A stretch of DNA of 64,000 nt from Candidatus Levyibacteriota bacterium (GCA_027334565.1 DAHWUP010000004.1:1-64000), one strand, 5' to 3'; numbered from the stretch's first letter, positions 17,624 to 26,710 are shown. Made by a program: numbers and translations. Notes: a model not told the origin generated them from the letters alone.

Positions 17624-17660
17624 TCTTTTGTTCCAAGGGTGACTTGGAACCATCCCCGAG
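17624..17660. other. strong inverted repeat in the comF-ssrA gap
   Basis: GTTCCAAG and CTTGGAAC form an eight-base-pair hairpin with a GGTGA loop. No T-run follows on either strand, so it is not a typical terminator. The flanking stretch to 17760 also holds short self-complementary pieces (CGGTG-A-CACCG, CCTC-TGG-GAGG). It may be a structured RNA, which I cannot name. Confidence 0.35.
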
Positions 17661-17771
17661 ACGAACGCGGTGACACCGAGTAAAAATCTATCCGGATGTA
17701 ACCTCTGACAATGTTAATGCCTCTGGGAGGCGATATGTTCTGTCAAAAGTAATCCGCCCGCGTCATACCAT

Positions 17772-17798
17772 AAAAAAACCCTGAACACTATGTCAGGG
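17772..17798 (-). terminator. intrinsic terminator of tmRNA
   Basis: On the reverse strand CCCTGA and TCAGGG form the stem with an eight-base loop, followed by seven Ts. It lies eight bases after the tmRNA 3' end. Confidence 0.85.
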
Positions 17799-17805
17799 TT
17801 TTATG

Positions 17806-18168
17806 TGGAGATGTCCGAGAATGACCCGGAGTCCAAGAATGCGTTTAAAAAAATCTACAAGCTTATTCTGCCTTTAAGAGTCGCCTTATTCTTTTCCGGT
17901 AGAAGGGAATAAATAAGACCAAGATTATAAATTCAATAAGGACCCAATCAGATTCCTTATCAAGTTCCCGACTTTGTTTATGCTCAAAAAATCTCATCGG
18001 GAGAAGATTTGATGAACACCTCAAATTACTTAAGCGTATGCGTAAGCAAATTGCGGGCTAAAACGTGAAGTTCTAGCATTTAATTTTTGATTCTTGTTTT
18101 ACGGCTACTAATCAAAGCCGGCTTGCATTTTTTAAAGTGCTAAATCCTGTCGATGCAATTGCATCCCC
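17806..18168 (-). ncRNA. ssrA: tmRNA (transfer-messenger RNA)
   Basis: The 5' end GGGGATG pairs with the 3' end CATCTCC (one G.T pair), forming the tRNA-like acceptor. 'ATCGACAGGATT' matches the conserved 5' segment. A first pseudoknot is visible (CGGC...GCCG with TTTGATT...AATCAAA). The tag reading frame follows at 18077-18030 and encodes ARTSRFSPQFAYAYA then TAA. The T-arm-like TCCGG-GTCATTC-TCGGA precedes the acceptor. tmRNA with SmpB rescues stalled ribosomes and tags the product for proteolysis. It lies directly downstream of smpB on the same strand with its own promoter and terminator. Confidence 0.92.
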
Positions 18169-18177
18169 GTGGCTAGT

Positions 18178-18183
18178 ATTATA
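18178..18183 (-). promoter_or_regulatory. -10 element of ssrA
   Basis: TATAAT on the reverse strand, nine bases before the tmRNA 5' G. Confidence 0.65.
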
Positions 18184-18250
18184 CCCCATTTAAATACCGA
18201 AAGTCAACTTTTCTAAGCCCTGTTTAAGATTTTTGTGAGACCACCTAAAT

Positions 18251-18682
18251 TTAATAGAGGCCGCGCTCAAGGTTTCTTTGGATATCCCGTTTTTTGATGG
18301 TTTCCCTCTTTTCGTATCTTTTTTTACCCTTTCCTAAAGCCAGCTCGAGCTTGACGAAGCCGTGTTTAAGGTATAGCGAAACGGGTACCAGCGAAAGACC
18401 GGCGCCTTCGGCCTTGGTCTTTAAGGCGATGATCTCCTTTTTGTGTAAGAGAAGTTTTCGGGTTCTTCTTTCGTCATAGCCTTTGATCTGACCGGGTTGG
18501 TAAGAAAAGATCTTGGCATTGACCAGATAGGCTTCGCTTCCGTTAATCCTGACAAAACTTCCCGAAAGATCCGCCTTGCCAAGCCTGACGGATTTTACCT
18601 CATAGCCATATAAATTGATACCGGCCTCATACCGGTCCAATAAGCGGTAATCGAAAAATGCCTTCTTATTGGTAATTTTCAT
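18251..18682 (-). CDS. smpB: SsrA-binding protein SmpB
   Basis: A 143-residue protein with the family landmarks: 'NKKAFFDYRLLDRYEAGI' at the start, 'YGYEVKSVRLGKADLSGSF' in the centre, 'KTKAEGAGLSLVPVSLYLKHG' and the C-terminal 'GKGKKRYEKRETIKKRD', which enters the mRNA channel of the stalled ribosome. It binds tmRNA and delivers it to ribosomes lacking a stop codon. The tmRNA gene lies 83 bases downstream. Length is normal for the family. Confidence 0.97.
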   Translation of the reverse strand: MKITNKKAFFDYRLLDRYEAGINLYGYEVKSVRLGKADLSGSFVRINGSEAYLVNAKIFSYQPGQIKGYDERRTRKLLLHKKEIIALKTKAEGAGLSLVPVSLYLKHGFVKLELALGKGKKRYEKRETIKKRDIQRNLERGLY

Positions 18683-18754
18683 GGTTTATATGCGGTGGTC
18701 GGGTTTTCAAGCTTTCTTTTCACAATGATACTTTAATTAAAGGGAAATGGCAAT

Positions 18755-20551
18755 TTATTGTAAATCGATTTCGTAAACTTTGCCGCCGGAGAGTACAAAA
18801 GCTTTTTTGTTCACTTCGTCAACATCAAGGTCTTTCGCCGATCTTAATACGCCTGCCTGATACTGCGCTTTATAGTTACCGTTTTTATCCAGTACCACTA
18901 TTCGGGAATTGCCGTTATCCAAAACATAAATGTAATTGTCGTCGGCCGTGGTCACGATCCTCGTAGGGTTTAAGAATTCTTTGTCCAAACCGGTTACGGT
19001 AAAGCTTTGCGAAGCTCCGCGGTTGAACTTAACGATGTTGCCGTTGGTAGAGAGAACGTACACCGAGCTGTCAATGGCCATTGATATTGCTTTGGAAAAG
19101 TCTACGCCCGAATTATCCGGGAAATAATTAGATTTTGAATAGGTAGAATCGGCGGCAACGAACTTTAGGATCTGGTTCTGTTTTTTGTCCAGGATATACA
19201 AATTACCGTAATAGTTGGCAAATCCGCCCGGCAAAGACCAATCGTTATTGTTGGTGATGATGCTGTTTTTGACGCTTCCGTCAAGTTTGAACGAATAAAC
19301 GGCCCCTAAGGTAAGCATATAAATATTATTGCTGTCGATTGAGAAGTACAATCCTTGATTGTTAATCTCGGCGTTTAATAAGTTGCTGTCGGACGAACTA
19401 ACCGCCTTGGCCGAAACCATGTTCGGCTGCGGCCCTTGAGTTAACGACTGGTTAACTTGGTCAAGCAAGGTTTTCAATTGCTTTTCCTGCGATGAATTTT
19501 TCGGAAGCTTACCGATGTTGTCCGTTAGCAACGTTTTTGCTTGATTAAAGCTGTCCTGGGCCAAACCCTCATTCAATCCCAAGAGACTTTTTCCTTCGTT
19601 ATATTTTTGCAAAGCCTGTGGATAGACGTTGTTAAATATCGCCTGATTTTTGGCGGTCTGCTGTTTGTTGATGGCAAACAGCACGCTTGCGACAAACACC
19701 ACCAGGAGGACGCCGACGATGGTTAAAATTACTTTTCGCGGATGACTTAGTCCTCCTCCTTGAGGCATTCTGAGCCCGGACAAAACACTTGAGAACAAAG
19801 AACCGAACCGTTGCGATTTACTCGTTTCTTCCTCAACGCTCGGGGTATAAAACGGAGATAACGCCTCTTCATCCGGTTTCACTAACTCTTCCGTTTCTTG
19901 CGGTTGGACCTTTGCTTCACCAAGATAAGATTCGTCTTCACTTTGTACGGGTGATTTATAGTTAACGACGATCGCGGCTGCGGCAGACTCGTCCTTTTCG
20001 TGTACCAGGGGGGCTAAATGTTCGGCAATCTCCGAAGGCGTGCCGGTACTAAGAAGTTCGGATAACGTTTGGCTTGAAACCGTAGATGCAAACTGTTTGG
20101 TTTGTAATATGATGATGTCATTATCCTGCAGGTATCCCGAAGCGTCTTTTAAATTCTTGGGATCGTTATCAAGCGATTCGAGTAAAGTGCCCAACTTTTC
20201 ACCTCTTTTTAAAGAAACTTTACCGCCCCCCAAAAGATATAAGTATAAAACATTTTCAACATATGAAGCTATCACAAACGAGCATGAAATGTCGGTGGGT
20301 ATTTTTTCGGAAGTGGTGTTTACGGCCTGTTTAATTGATTCTAGGGTTTTGGTCTCCAGGATGAAGAATTCCTGTTCCAGGGTATCCAAAATTTCCTTGC
20401 CTAAAACGTTAAGGTAATCTTTTTCTTCCAAGTCTTGTGTGGTTTCAAGGGAAATTACGGCAAACAGTTTGCCGGCATTGTATGCTTGTGACCATGAATA
20501 GACGCTGGGGTTGGCCACAATTTTGGCAAATGTGATATTCGTATCAGCCAT
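18755..20551 (-). CDS. membrane protein: PP2C-like N-terminus, one span, extracellular NHL-like propeller
   Basis: A 598-residue protein. Residues 1-215 have a PP2C-like layout ('KLFAVISLE', 'SCSFVIASYVENVLYLYLLGGGKVSL', 'LQDNDIIILQT'), but the metal-binding Asp-Gly signatures are not clear. A Pro/Glu-rich linker, one membrane helix ('VILTIVGVLLVVFVASVLF', about 280-298), a helical stalk and beta-propeller-like repeats ('YIYVLDNGNSRIVVLDKNGN') follow. The ATG at 20551 has AGAGGAAAG before it; an upstream TTG frame starts inside the TATACT box. It is the last gene of a four-gene envelope operon. Signalling or surface sensing is a guess. Confidence 0.7.
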   Translation of the reverse strand: MADTNITFAKIVANPSVYSWSQAYNAGKLFAVISLETTQDLEEKDYLNVLGKEILDTLEQEFFILETKTLESIKQAVNTTSEKIPTDISCSFVIASYVENVLYLYLLGGGKVSLKRGEKLGTLLESLDNDPKNLKDASGYLQDNDIIILQTKQFASTVSSQTLSELLSTGTPSEIAEHLAPLVHEKDESAAAAIVVNYKSPVQSEDESYLGEAKVQPQETEELVKPDEEALSPFYTPSVEEETSKSQRFGSLFSSVLSGLRMPQGGGLSHPRKVILTIVGVLLVVFVASVLFAINKQQTAKNQAIFNNVYPQALQKYNEGKSLLGLNEGLAQDSFNQAKTLLTDNIGKLPKNSSQEKQLKTLLDQVNQSLTQGPQPNMVSAKAVSSSDSNLLNAEINNQGLYFSIDSNNIYMLTLGAVYSFKLDGSVKNSIITNNNDWSLPGGFANYYGNLYILDKKQNQILKFVAADSTYSKSNYFPDNSGVDFSKAISMAIDSSVYVLSTNGNIVKFNRGASQSFTVTGLDKEFLNPTRIVTTADDNYIYVLDNGNSRIVVLDKNGNYKAQYQAGVLRSAKDLDVDEVNKKAFVLSGGKVYEIDLQ

Positions 20552-20561
20552 TTTCTTTCCT

Positions 20562-20819
20562 CTATAGTATAGCAAGTGAAATCAAGAAAAGCGATGCGGC
20601 GACAAACAAAAGTGCAAAAGCGAAGGTTTTGATGAACATGGAGTCGTTCGAGTCATGGATTATGTGATCCATCGCAAAAATTTGTCTTAACACTACCAAT
20701 AAAAACATCAGGATGAAGAAATCGGCCAACAGAAACAAGGCTTTAAAAATCGGACCGAAATTTGAAATTGCGGCAACGTTTACTAAATTCAGGCCGTTCG
20801 CAAGATTAATTTTATACAT
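20562..20819 (-). CDS. small two-span membrane protein
   Basis: An 85-residue protein with two hydrophobic helices (about residues 23-46 and 62-84) joined by a charged loop 'MDHIIHDSNDSMF'. It sits two bases after the PH-domain gene and ten bases before the PP2C/NHL-like gene, so it is cotranscribed. No family is recognised with confidence. Confidence 0.7.
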   Translation of the reverse strand: MYKINLANGLNLVNVAAISNFGPIFKALFLLADFFILMFLLVVLRQIFAMDHIIHDSNDSMFIKTFAFALLFVAASLFLISLAIL

Positions 20820-20821
20820 AA

Positions 20822-21481
20822 TTACTTTCCGATTAAATTCTCCACCACGTGCACGGCATCCTCGGGTTTGGGTACCGCATCAAAAGTAAAGTTATCGATC
20901 GTTCCGGCTGTTTGGACCAGCACGTCGCCATAATCAAAAATAGTTCTGATTAAACCGTTCTGGGCGTAGCTAACATCCTGTACCAGGCTTAATTTGGTGG
21001 CGGCCACATCTTTGTAGACGATTCCCGAAAATTCGATATCGATGATCCTCCTGTCGGTAACCAGATCAAGGTTGAAATACCAGATGATAAAATTGATATA
21101 CATAAAAGTGGCAAGAGCCAGGTAATAAAAAATTGTAAGTATTAATAAATAGTTGGGTGGAAGGAAGCCAGCGGCAAAGTGTAGGTATGGCAAAAGCGGT
21201 ATCGCCAATAATGGCACAAATAGTAGTATGATCCCTGTTACGACCCAAGGTATATTAGTGATAAAATCCTTGCGGATGAACAGAAGTACCTTTTCGTCCT
21301 CCTCTTGGTTTTGGAAGCTGATATCGTCAGGCTTTTCGCAATAGGATGTAAACAGGTGGACCGACCCGCTGCCGTTTTCTTCCACGTGTTGGATTTTGGC
21401 AGGGGGATTATTTTCGACGACCTCTGCTGTTTTTTCTTCGGGTTCCTGAATTTTTGTGTCTGAAACAAAAACGTCCGGCAT
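20822..21481 (-). CDS. membrane protein with bacterial PH domain
   Basis: A 219-residue protein. About 80 disordered N-terminal residues precede two hydrophobic helices (about 97-120 and 126-152). A bacterial pleckstrin-homology domain follows, with the telltale 'LVTDRRIIDIEFSGIVYKD' and 'TKLSLVQDVSY'. Such YdbS/YdbT-type proteins sit in the membrane with a cytoplasmic PH domain; functions are poorly known. It overlaps the SpoIID gene stop by one base (TAATG). Confidence 0.82.
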   Translation of the reverse strand: MPDVFVSDTKIQEPEEKTAEVVENNPPAKIQHVEENGSGSVHLFTSYCEKPDDISFQNQEEDEKVLLFIRKDFITNIPWVVTGIILLFVPLLAIPLLPYLHFAAGFLPPNYLLILTIFYYLALATFMYINFIIWYFNLDLVTDRRIIDIEFSGIVYKDVAATKLSLVQDVSYAQNGLIRTIFDYGDVLVQTAGTIDNFTFDAVPKPEDAVHVVENLIGK

Positions 21482-23283
21482 TATCTTTCTACATTATACA
21501 ACGGTCCGACAATTTGTATATTCGATGGTGCTCTTAGGTTAAAGTAATTCTTAAAATCGTTTCCCGAAAAACTCACCGTTCCTGCGTCTCCCGAAACCGT
21601 GACGCCGGTGGTGTTGCCGGAACCGAAGTCAGCCGAAACGGAGACGTTACTGACACTGTTAAACGGTGTTATGCCCCTCGACTGTAATTCCTGCTTGACC
21701 TGATCGGCGCTCCAGGTATCGGTGCCGGCCGGATTTGGTTTGTCGGTTTGATATAAATGGTTAACGGTTGAGGAATCTTTTTGCGCCAAAAGCAGCACGT
21801 TAACTATATCGGCGACATCGTCGGAGGTTAGCCAGGCAGTCCCGTTATATTGGCTTCTTGAGCCCCAGTCGCAATAAAACCAGGGGGAACTTTTATCATA
21901 TGCATTATTTTGAATATCCGAAAAGCTGCCGGCAGAACCCGACGTGGTGTCAACCGCGTCTTTGGTCCAAGAAGTTTGAGCCCAGCCGATATCGGCTGAA
22001 GTGTGGACATATCCGCCGTGTGTAGAGGAAAACCAGGCTTTAATCGGGGCACCGCCCTGGACCATCACCTGGCCGGAGGTATCGTTAACCGCTTGATCCC
22101 AGTTCCCTCCCTTGGGATTGGTCTGGAAAACCTGGCAATATTGTGTTGCGCAAATAGACTCGGCACCGTTATTGGTTGCCGCCAGTACATATGAACGAAC
22201 GGCGATTGCCTGGGCTTTTAGCGCTTCCGCCGGCCAGTTATCCGGAACCTCGTAAATTCTTTTTACGTAGTCTTCAAGACTTCCGGTCCAGATGACATTG
22301 CCTGTGTTAATTCCGTTTCCGTCGTTGACGCTTATGGTAGCGTTGAGGTTTTGGTAACTGTCGAAATTATAATATGCATGAAGGATTGTATCCGAACTTT
22401 GACCTGCCAAAGCTCTTCCGTAAGCACCGTACTGGTTTAGTCCAACCCGGTTGGGAACGCCATAGGTGAAAAAACCGAATTTGGGCGAGAAACCGGGATC
22501 TTTGCCGATATCGCTTGAACACCCGCCCTGTGTGTTATAGGCAAAAAGAGGGATGTTAAGTCCCGAGAGTTTTGCCGCCAAGATGCTTTGCTGGATGGAG
22601 TTAAGCGAAGCAAGTTGATTGGATAGTGTTGCCTGGTAGGCTCTTGCTCCCGAGACAATTTTATCAAGCTGTGAAGACTGGGAGTCCAGATTGCTCTTTA
22701 AAGCCGTCAGGTTCGCCTCCTGCGCTTGGAGTTGTTTTTGTTTGTTTTGAAGATCCAAAATAGTCGCGGCTATGTTGGTGATGATCGCCTTATCCCTGTC
22801 GGCATTGGCCTTTTGGAATCCCAATATTTGGGTGAACTGCGCAATCGAACCCGAAGAAAGCAGTAGTAAGAGCGGAGAATTATAATAAGATTTAATGTAA
22901 TAATCTCTGACGGTTGCATTTAGGATTTCTGTTTGTGTGGCCATTTGTGCATAACCGGTGTTGATATCCTGTTGTTCCTGCGCCAAATTATTTTCGATTC
23001 CGGCAATTGTATTTTTTATTCCCTGGATTTGCGAATTTAAACTGTCAAGCTTAGACTGCAAGGGCGCGGTGGCGTTAAGTGAGGATTGCAGAGCCTGGTT
23101 AATCGACGACTCGCATTTACTGATCAGATCCTGGCATGCGGAACCGAAACCGTTAGTGCCGCTGCAGGCATTTTGTACGTTGGAAATATCACAACTGGTG
23201 TCTTGAGCGTTTGAGGAAGGCATTAATATGACACTTCCTGCCAACAGTAAGATGAAAAAAAGCAAAAAAAGGGTCTTTTTCAT
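21481..23283 (-). CDS. secreted coiled-coil protein with SpoIID/LytB domain
   Basis: A 600-residue protein with a signal peptide (about residues 1-26, ending 'SSNAQD') and a long coiled coil (about 60-250, 'NSQIQGIKNTIAGIENNLAQ'). A SpoIID-type domain contains 'VGLNQYGAYGRALAGQ', 'WPAEALKAQAIAVRSYVL' and 'FSSTHGGYVHTS'. SpoIID enzymes are lytic transglycosylases that trim denuded glycan, so a role in wall remodelling fits. I choose the ATG at 23283; a TTG two codons upstream is weaker. A TATAAT at 23293-23298 (reverse) leaves only a few leader bases. It heads the four-gene operon to 18755. Confidence 0.88.
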   Translation of the reverse strand: MKKTLFLLFFILLLAGSVILMPSSNAQDTSCDISNVQNACSGTNGFGSACQDLISKCESSINQALQSSLNATAPLQSKLDSLNSQIQGIKNTIAGIENNLAQEQQDINTGYAQMATQTEILNATVRDYYIKSYYNSPLLLLLSSGSIAQFTQILGFQKANADRDKAIITNIAATILDLQNKQKQLQAQEANLTALKSNLDSQSSQLDKIVSGARAYQATLSNQLASLNSIQQSILAAKLSGLNIPLFAYNTQGGCSSDIGKDPGFSPKFGFFTYGVPNRVGLNQYGAYGRALAGQSSDTILHAYYNFDSYQNLNATISVNDGNGINTGNVIWTGSLEDYVKRIYEVPDNWPAEALKAQAIAVRSYVLAATNNGAESICATQYCQVFQTNPKGGNWDQAVNDTSGQVMVQGGAPIKAWFSSTHGGYVHTSADIGWAQTSWTKDAVDTTSGSAGSFSDIQNNAYDKSSPWFYCDWGSRSQYNGTAWLTSDDVADIVNVLLLAQKDSSTVNHLYQTDKPNPAGTDTWSADQVKQELQSRGITPFNSVSNVSVSADFGSGNTTGVTVSGDAGTVSFSGNDFKNYFNLRAPSNIQIVGPLYNVER

Positions 23284-23292
23284 GGCCAATCC

Positions 23293-23298
23293 ATTATA
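23293..23298 (-). promoter_or_regulatory. -10 element of the SpoIID operon
   Basis: TATAAT on the reverse strand, nine bases before the ATG at 23283. It lies in the 61-base divergent gap shared with rpiB. Confidence 0.55.
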
Positions 23299-23344
23299 TC
23301 AGATGGCTTTGTTTTTATATTTGGTTTATGTTTTAATTAAATTA

Positions 23345-23800
23345 ATGAAAGTTTATCTGGCGTCGGATCATGCCGGCTTTGAGTTAAAAAACGGTATAAA
23401 AAAATACCTCCAAAGCGAGGGGTATGATTTAGAAGATTTAGGAAACTTGGCGTATAACCCGGAGGACGATTATCCCGAATTTATTTCCAAAGCAGCCGAA
23501 AAAATTTCCGTTTCCCCGGAAGAGCTTGCGATAGTATTCGGTAAATCCGGCGCAGGGGAGGCGATGGTAGCCAATAAATTTAAAAATGTCAGGTGTGCGC
23601 AAGGATTTTCCCGGGAGAACGTAAGACTTGCCAGAGAGCATAACAACGCAAATGTCCTCTCGTTGGGGTCTTTGTTCATCGATTTGGAAACAGCAAAAGG
23701 GTTAGTGGACGAATTTTTAAAAACTGCCTTTTCCGGCGAATCAAGACACATTAGAAGATTAGAGGAAATTACCAAAATTGAACAAAAAAATTATGCATGA
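23345..23800 (+). CDS. rpiB: ribose-5-phosphate isomerase B (Glu-type active site)
   Basis: A 151-residue enzyme that interconverts ribulose 5-phosphate and ribose 5-phosphate. 'MKVYLASDHAGFELK' is the usual start, which decides the ATG at 23345 over the longer frame. The loop that carries the catalytic Cys in E. coli RpiB here reads 'GKSGAGEAMVANK', matching the actinobacterial form in which a Glu is the base. 'NVRCAQGFSRENVRLAREHN' and the C-terminal helix are intact. It overlaps rpe by eight bases, pairing two pentose-phosphate steps. Confidence 0.92.
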   Translation: MKVYLASDHAGFELKNGIKKYLQSEGYDLEDLGNLAYNPEDDYPEFISKAAEKISVSPEELAIVFGKSGAGEAMVANKFKNVRCAQGFSRENVRLAREHNNANVLSLGSLFIDLETAKGLVDEFLKTAFSGESRHIRRLEEITKIEQKNYA

Positions 23801-24413
23801 TATTATCCCCGGAATTCTGGAAAAAGATCCGGCAGAAATCGAAAAAAAATTAAAACTGATCAAACCTTTTTCAAACACAGTGCACATTGATGTAATCGAC
23901 GGAAAATTTGCCGAAACGGCGACTTTTCAAGATCCGGATTTTTTTAAAAAGTACACAAATGATTTTTTTATGGAGGTGCATTTGATGGTCGAAGATCCTG
24001 TTAATTATATTAAGCAATACGCTCAAGCGGGTTTTAAAAGATTTCTGGGACACATTGAAAAAATGAAGGACATAGACGAGTTTATTGCCGAAGGACAAAT
24101 TTTAGGCGAGGTCGGAATTGCCATTGACAGTAAGACAGGTACATTGAATTTACCTTTGGACGACTTGGACGTGATTTTAATAATGGGTGTTAAGGCAGGG
24201 GGGTCGGGTCAAGAGTTCTTGCCGCAGGTGTTGGAAAAAATCGCCTCGGTAAGACAAAACCATCAAATTCCCATTGAAGTTGACGGCGGCATCAACGACA
24301 AAACCATTGTTGAAGCAAAAAAAGCCGGAGCCACCCGGTTTGTCACTACCAGTTATATTTTTGGTGCCAAGAACCCTGCCGAGGCTTTTCAAAATCTTAC
24401 CTTGCTCGGCTAA
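23793..24413 (+). CDS. rpe: ribulose-phosphate 3-epimerase-like protein
   Basis: A 206-residue TIM-barrel protein. 'VHIDVIDGKFA' carries the metal-binding His and the catalytic Asp, 'MEVHLMVEDP' the second His-Met-Val signature, and 'IEVDGGINDKTI' the C-terminal Asp and phosphate-binding Gly. The enzyme converts ribulose 5-phosphate to xylulose 5-phosphate. The first His-containing strand of typical Rpe ('SPSILSAD') is replaced by 'IIPGILEKD', so it is divergent. The ATG at 23793 overlaps the rpiB stop; a TTG 15 bases upstream is less likely. It converges with the PBP gene with a four-base overlap. Confidence 0.85.
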   Translation: MHDIIPGILEKDPAEIEKKLKLIKPFSNTVHIDVIDGKFAETATFQDPDFFKKYTNDFFMEVHLMVEDPVNYIKQYAQAGFKRFLGHIEKMKDIDEFIAEGQILGEVGIAIDSKTGTLNLPLDDLDVILIMGVKAGGSGQEFLPQVLEKIASVRQNHQIPIEVDGGINDKTIVEAKKAGATRFVTTSYIFGAKNPAEAFQNLTLLG

Positions 24414-26710
24414 TGAGCCTTAGGGGTTATGCTTGCGCTTGGAGTGGCCACCATCGGACAACTTTCGTTTCCCTTAATAAAAAATTCCTGCTTTCCAAAA
24501 CATTGTTTCCCGACGATATCGGATGGAATAGGTTCCGGCGTGTTCGGCTTAACGGTTAAAAGATTTGCCATTATTTGGTGCCATATCGGCGCTGCTCCCG
24601 TAATGCCCGAAGCAAGGCCGTTCATCGGGGTATTATCGTTGTTTCCTACCCAGATCGCCGTAAGTAAGTTGGGCGTATAGCCTATGGTCCAATTATCCCT
24701 GAAATTATTCGATGTCCCCGTTTTTACCGAAACCGTATATCCGGGAATATTAAGCGGCGAATTAGGCCCGAACTCCATCGAGCGGGCATTGTTGTCCGCC
24801 AGTATATTAGATAGTATATACGCGACACCCGGGTCTAAAACCTGCACGGGAGGGTCCTGTTGTTTTTGGTAGATCAAGTCCCCGCTATAATCCGTAATTT
24901 TTAATATCGGATTTAGCTCAACCCTTTTGCCAAGATTGGCAAGTGTGCCGTAGACAACGGCCATATCCGTCATTTTGACATCGGCTGCACCGAGAGTAAT
25001 TGCAAGCCCGTATTGACTCGGATCTCCCCAGGTAGTGATCCCCATTTTTTTACCGAGGTTAACCATCGTCGAAACTCCGATTTTTGCCAGAGTTTTTACG
25101 GCCGGAATGTTTATCGAGTTAGCCAGCGCGGTTCTTAGGGTAACGTTTCCGTGAAATCTTCCGTCATAATTTACCGGAGAATACGGTAAAGCTCCCGGAC
25201 TAAGGTACGTGACAGGCTCATCGTTTAGAATGCTTGCCGCAGTGAATCCGCTGGAAAGAGCCGCCGCGTAGGTTACTACTTTAATCGAGGATCCGGGCTG
25301 TCTGAGTGCGGTAGTAACGTTATAATTACCCCCGTCCGGGTTGTTGTAGTCCGCACTTCCGACCATTGCCAATATATCACCGTTTGAAGGATTTGTTACC
25401 AAGGCCGCTCCGTTCGAAAGACTATACCCGGCGTCCTGGTTTACTTCATTGGTTACTACCGTTTGCGCCATGTCCTGCGTTTTTAGGTCCAACGAGGTCA
25501 CAACATTTAACCCGCCCTTCTCAACCAGAGGAAGACCATACCTTTTTATGAGATAGTCTTTTACGTACATGACAAAGTGCGGTGCATATATGGGTGTTTG
25601 GGGAGGCAAAAAGGTCAAGTTTTCGTTTAGGGCGTTTTCTTCCTGCTGCTCGGTTATGTATTTTTGCTCGAGCATTTGCGTTAGAACTTCTTTTTGTCTT
25701 TGCTTCCAGGAGTTTGGATTTTCCCCGTAGGGCGAGTAATAGGTAGGCTCTTGGGGCAGACCGGCTAAGAAAGCGCACTGAGCCAAATCCAAGTCTTTGA
25801 CGTTCTTGCCAAAGTAGGTCTCCGACGCGGCCTCAATACCCCAAGCCGTTCCTCCGTAGGGAACCTGATTAAAATACATTTCTAAAATTTGGTTTTTTGT
25901 ATAAATTTTCTCCGCCCAAAAGGCCAGCACGATTTCTTTTATTTTTCGGGTGATGCTTACTTCGGGTGTCAGCAGAGTGGACTTAATTAACTGTTGGGTG
26001 ATGGTCGACCCACCCTGGATCGGCTTGCCGGAAAGATCTGCCGCTGCCGCCCTTATGATGGAGGCGATATCGAATCCCGGGTTTTGGTAAAAATCCTTAT
26101 CTTCGATAGCAATGGTGGCATTGATCAGATTTTCCGGGACAGCCGACAAAGGAACAAGGGTCCTATTTTCATTGGCGTAAATTTGATACAAAAGTATGCC
26201 GTTCCGGTCATAGATTTTGGTGGTTTGCGGAATCTGACGCTCGGATAAAAGCCTTGGATTAGGCAAACTGTCCAAAAATACATATAGGCCGAACGGAAGT
26301 AACAGTATCAACACGCAAACCAAAAAACCGAGAATGAAATATTTCATTTTCAGTTTTGTATGCCTCGGTTCCGGGAAAATAGTGACTTGAGCTTGTGGGG
26401 TTTTTGTTTTTGCATATTTCTTTTTGGTCCCAAGGTGAAGCTTTCTTTTGATTTGTTTGGAAACAAGAATAAATTTAAAGGCATCAAGATTCAGCCGGTA
26501 TTTAAAATTTTTTAAGCTTGAGCGTAAGCCGGTTGAAAGATCACCGCCTTTTGACTTCAATAACTTTCGGGTATTTTGTAAAAATGAAAGAAGCGAATCA
26601 ATAACTATGTAGATGATTTTTATGATAGCCCGGATGTAAAAAATCACAAAATCTCCGATCAGACTTAATGTCGACAATGCCAAGTTGATCAAAAGAATCA
26701 ATAACTTCAT
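24410..26710 (-). CDS. class A penicillin-binding protein (transglycosylase/transpeptidase), long N-terminus
   Basis: A 766-residue bifunctional peptidoglycan synthase. About 125 N-terminal residues hold a hydrophobic hairpin and a basic region, an extension before the usual single anchor ('YFILGFLVCVLILLLPF'). The GT51 domain shows 'ATIAIEDKDFYQNPGFD' (catalytic Glu), 'GGSTITQQLIKSTLL' and 'RKIKEIVLAFWAEKIYTKNQ'. The transpeptidase shows 'PGSSIK' (SxxK), 'SIN' (SxN) and 'VKTGTS' (KTG). The C-terminus is a short Cys-containing tail. It is followed upstream on the same strand by a second, similar gene. Confidence 0.95.
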   Translation of the reverse strand: MKLLILLINLALSTLSLIGDFVIFYIRAIIKIIYIVIDSLLSFLQNTRKLLKSKGGDLSTGLRSSLKNFKYRLNLDAFKFILVSKQIKRKLHLGTKKKYAKTKTPQAQVTIFPEPRHTKLKMKYFILGFLVCVLILLLPFGLYVFLDSLPNPRLLSERQIPQTTKIYDRNGILLYQIYANENRTLVPLSAVPENLINATIAIEDKDFYQNPGFDIASIIRAAAADLSGKPIQGGSTITQQLIKSTLLTPEVSITRKIKEIVLAFWAEKIYTKNQILEMYFNQVPYGGTAWGIEAASETYFGKNVKDLDLAQCAFLAGLPQEPTYYSPYGENPNSWKQRQKEVLTQMLEQKYITEQQEENALNENLTFLPPQTPIYAPHFVMYVKDYLIKRYGLPLVEKGGLNVVTSLDLKTQDMAQTVVTNEVNQDAGYSLSNGAALVTNPSNGDILAMVGSADYNNPDGGNYNVTTALRQPGSSIKVVTYAAALSSGFTAASILNDEPVTYLSPGALPYSPVNYDGRFHGNVTLRTALANSINIPAVKTLAKIGVSTMVNLGKKMGITTWGDPSQYGLAITLGAADVKMTDMAVVYGTLANLGKRVELNPILKITDYSGDLIYQKQQDPPVQVLDPGVAYILSNILADNNARSMEFGPNSPLNIPGYTVSVKTGTSNNFRDNWTIGYTPNLLTAIWVGNNDNTPMNGLASGITGAAPIWHQIMANLLTVKPNTPEPIPSDIVGKQCFGKQEFFIKGNESCPMVATPSASITPKAH

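Noticed and set aside
17624..17660. Terminator for comF
   Set aside because: The hairpin is not followed by a T-run on either strand.
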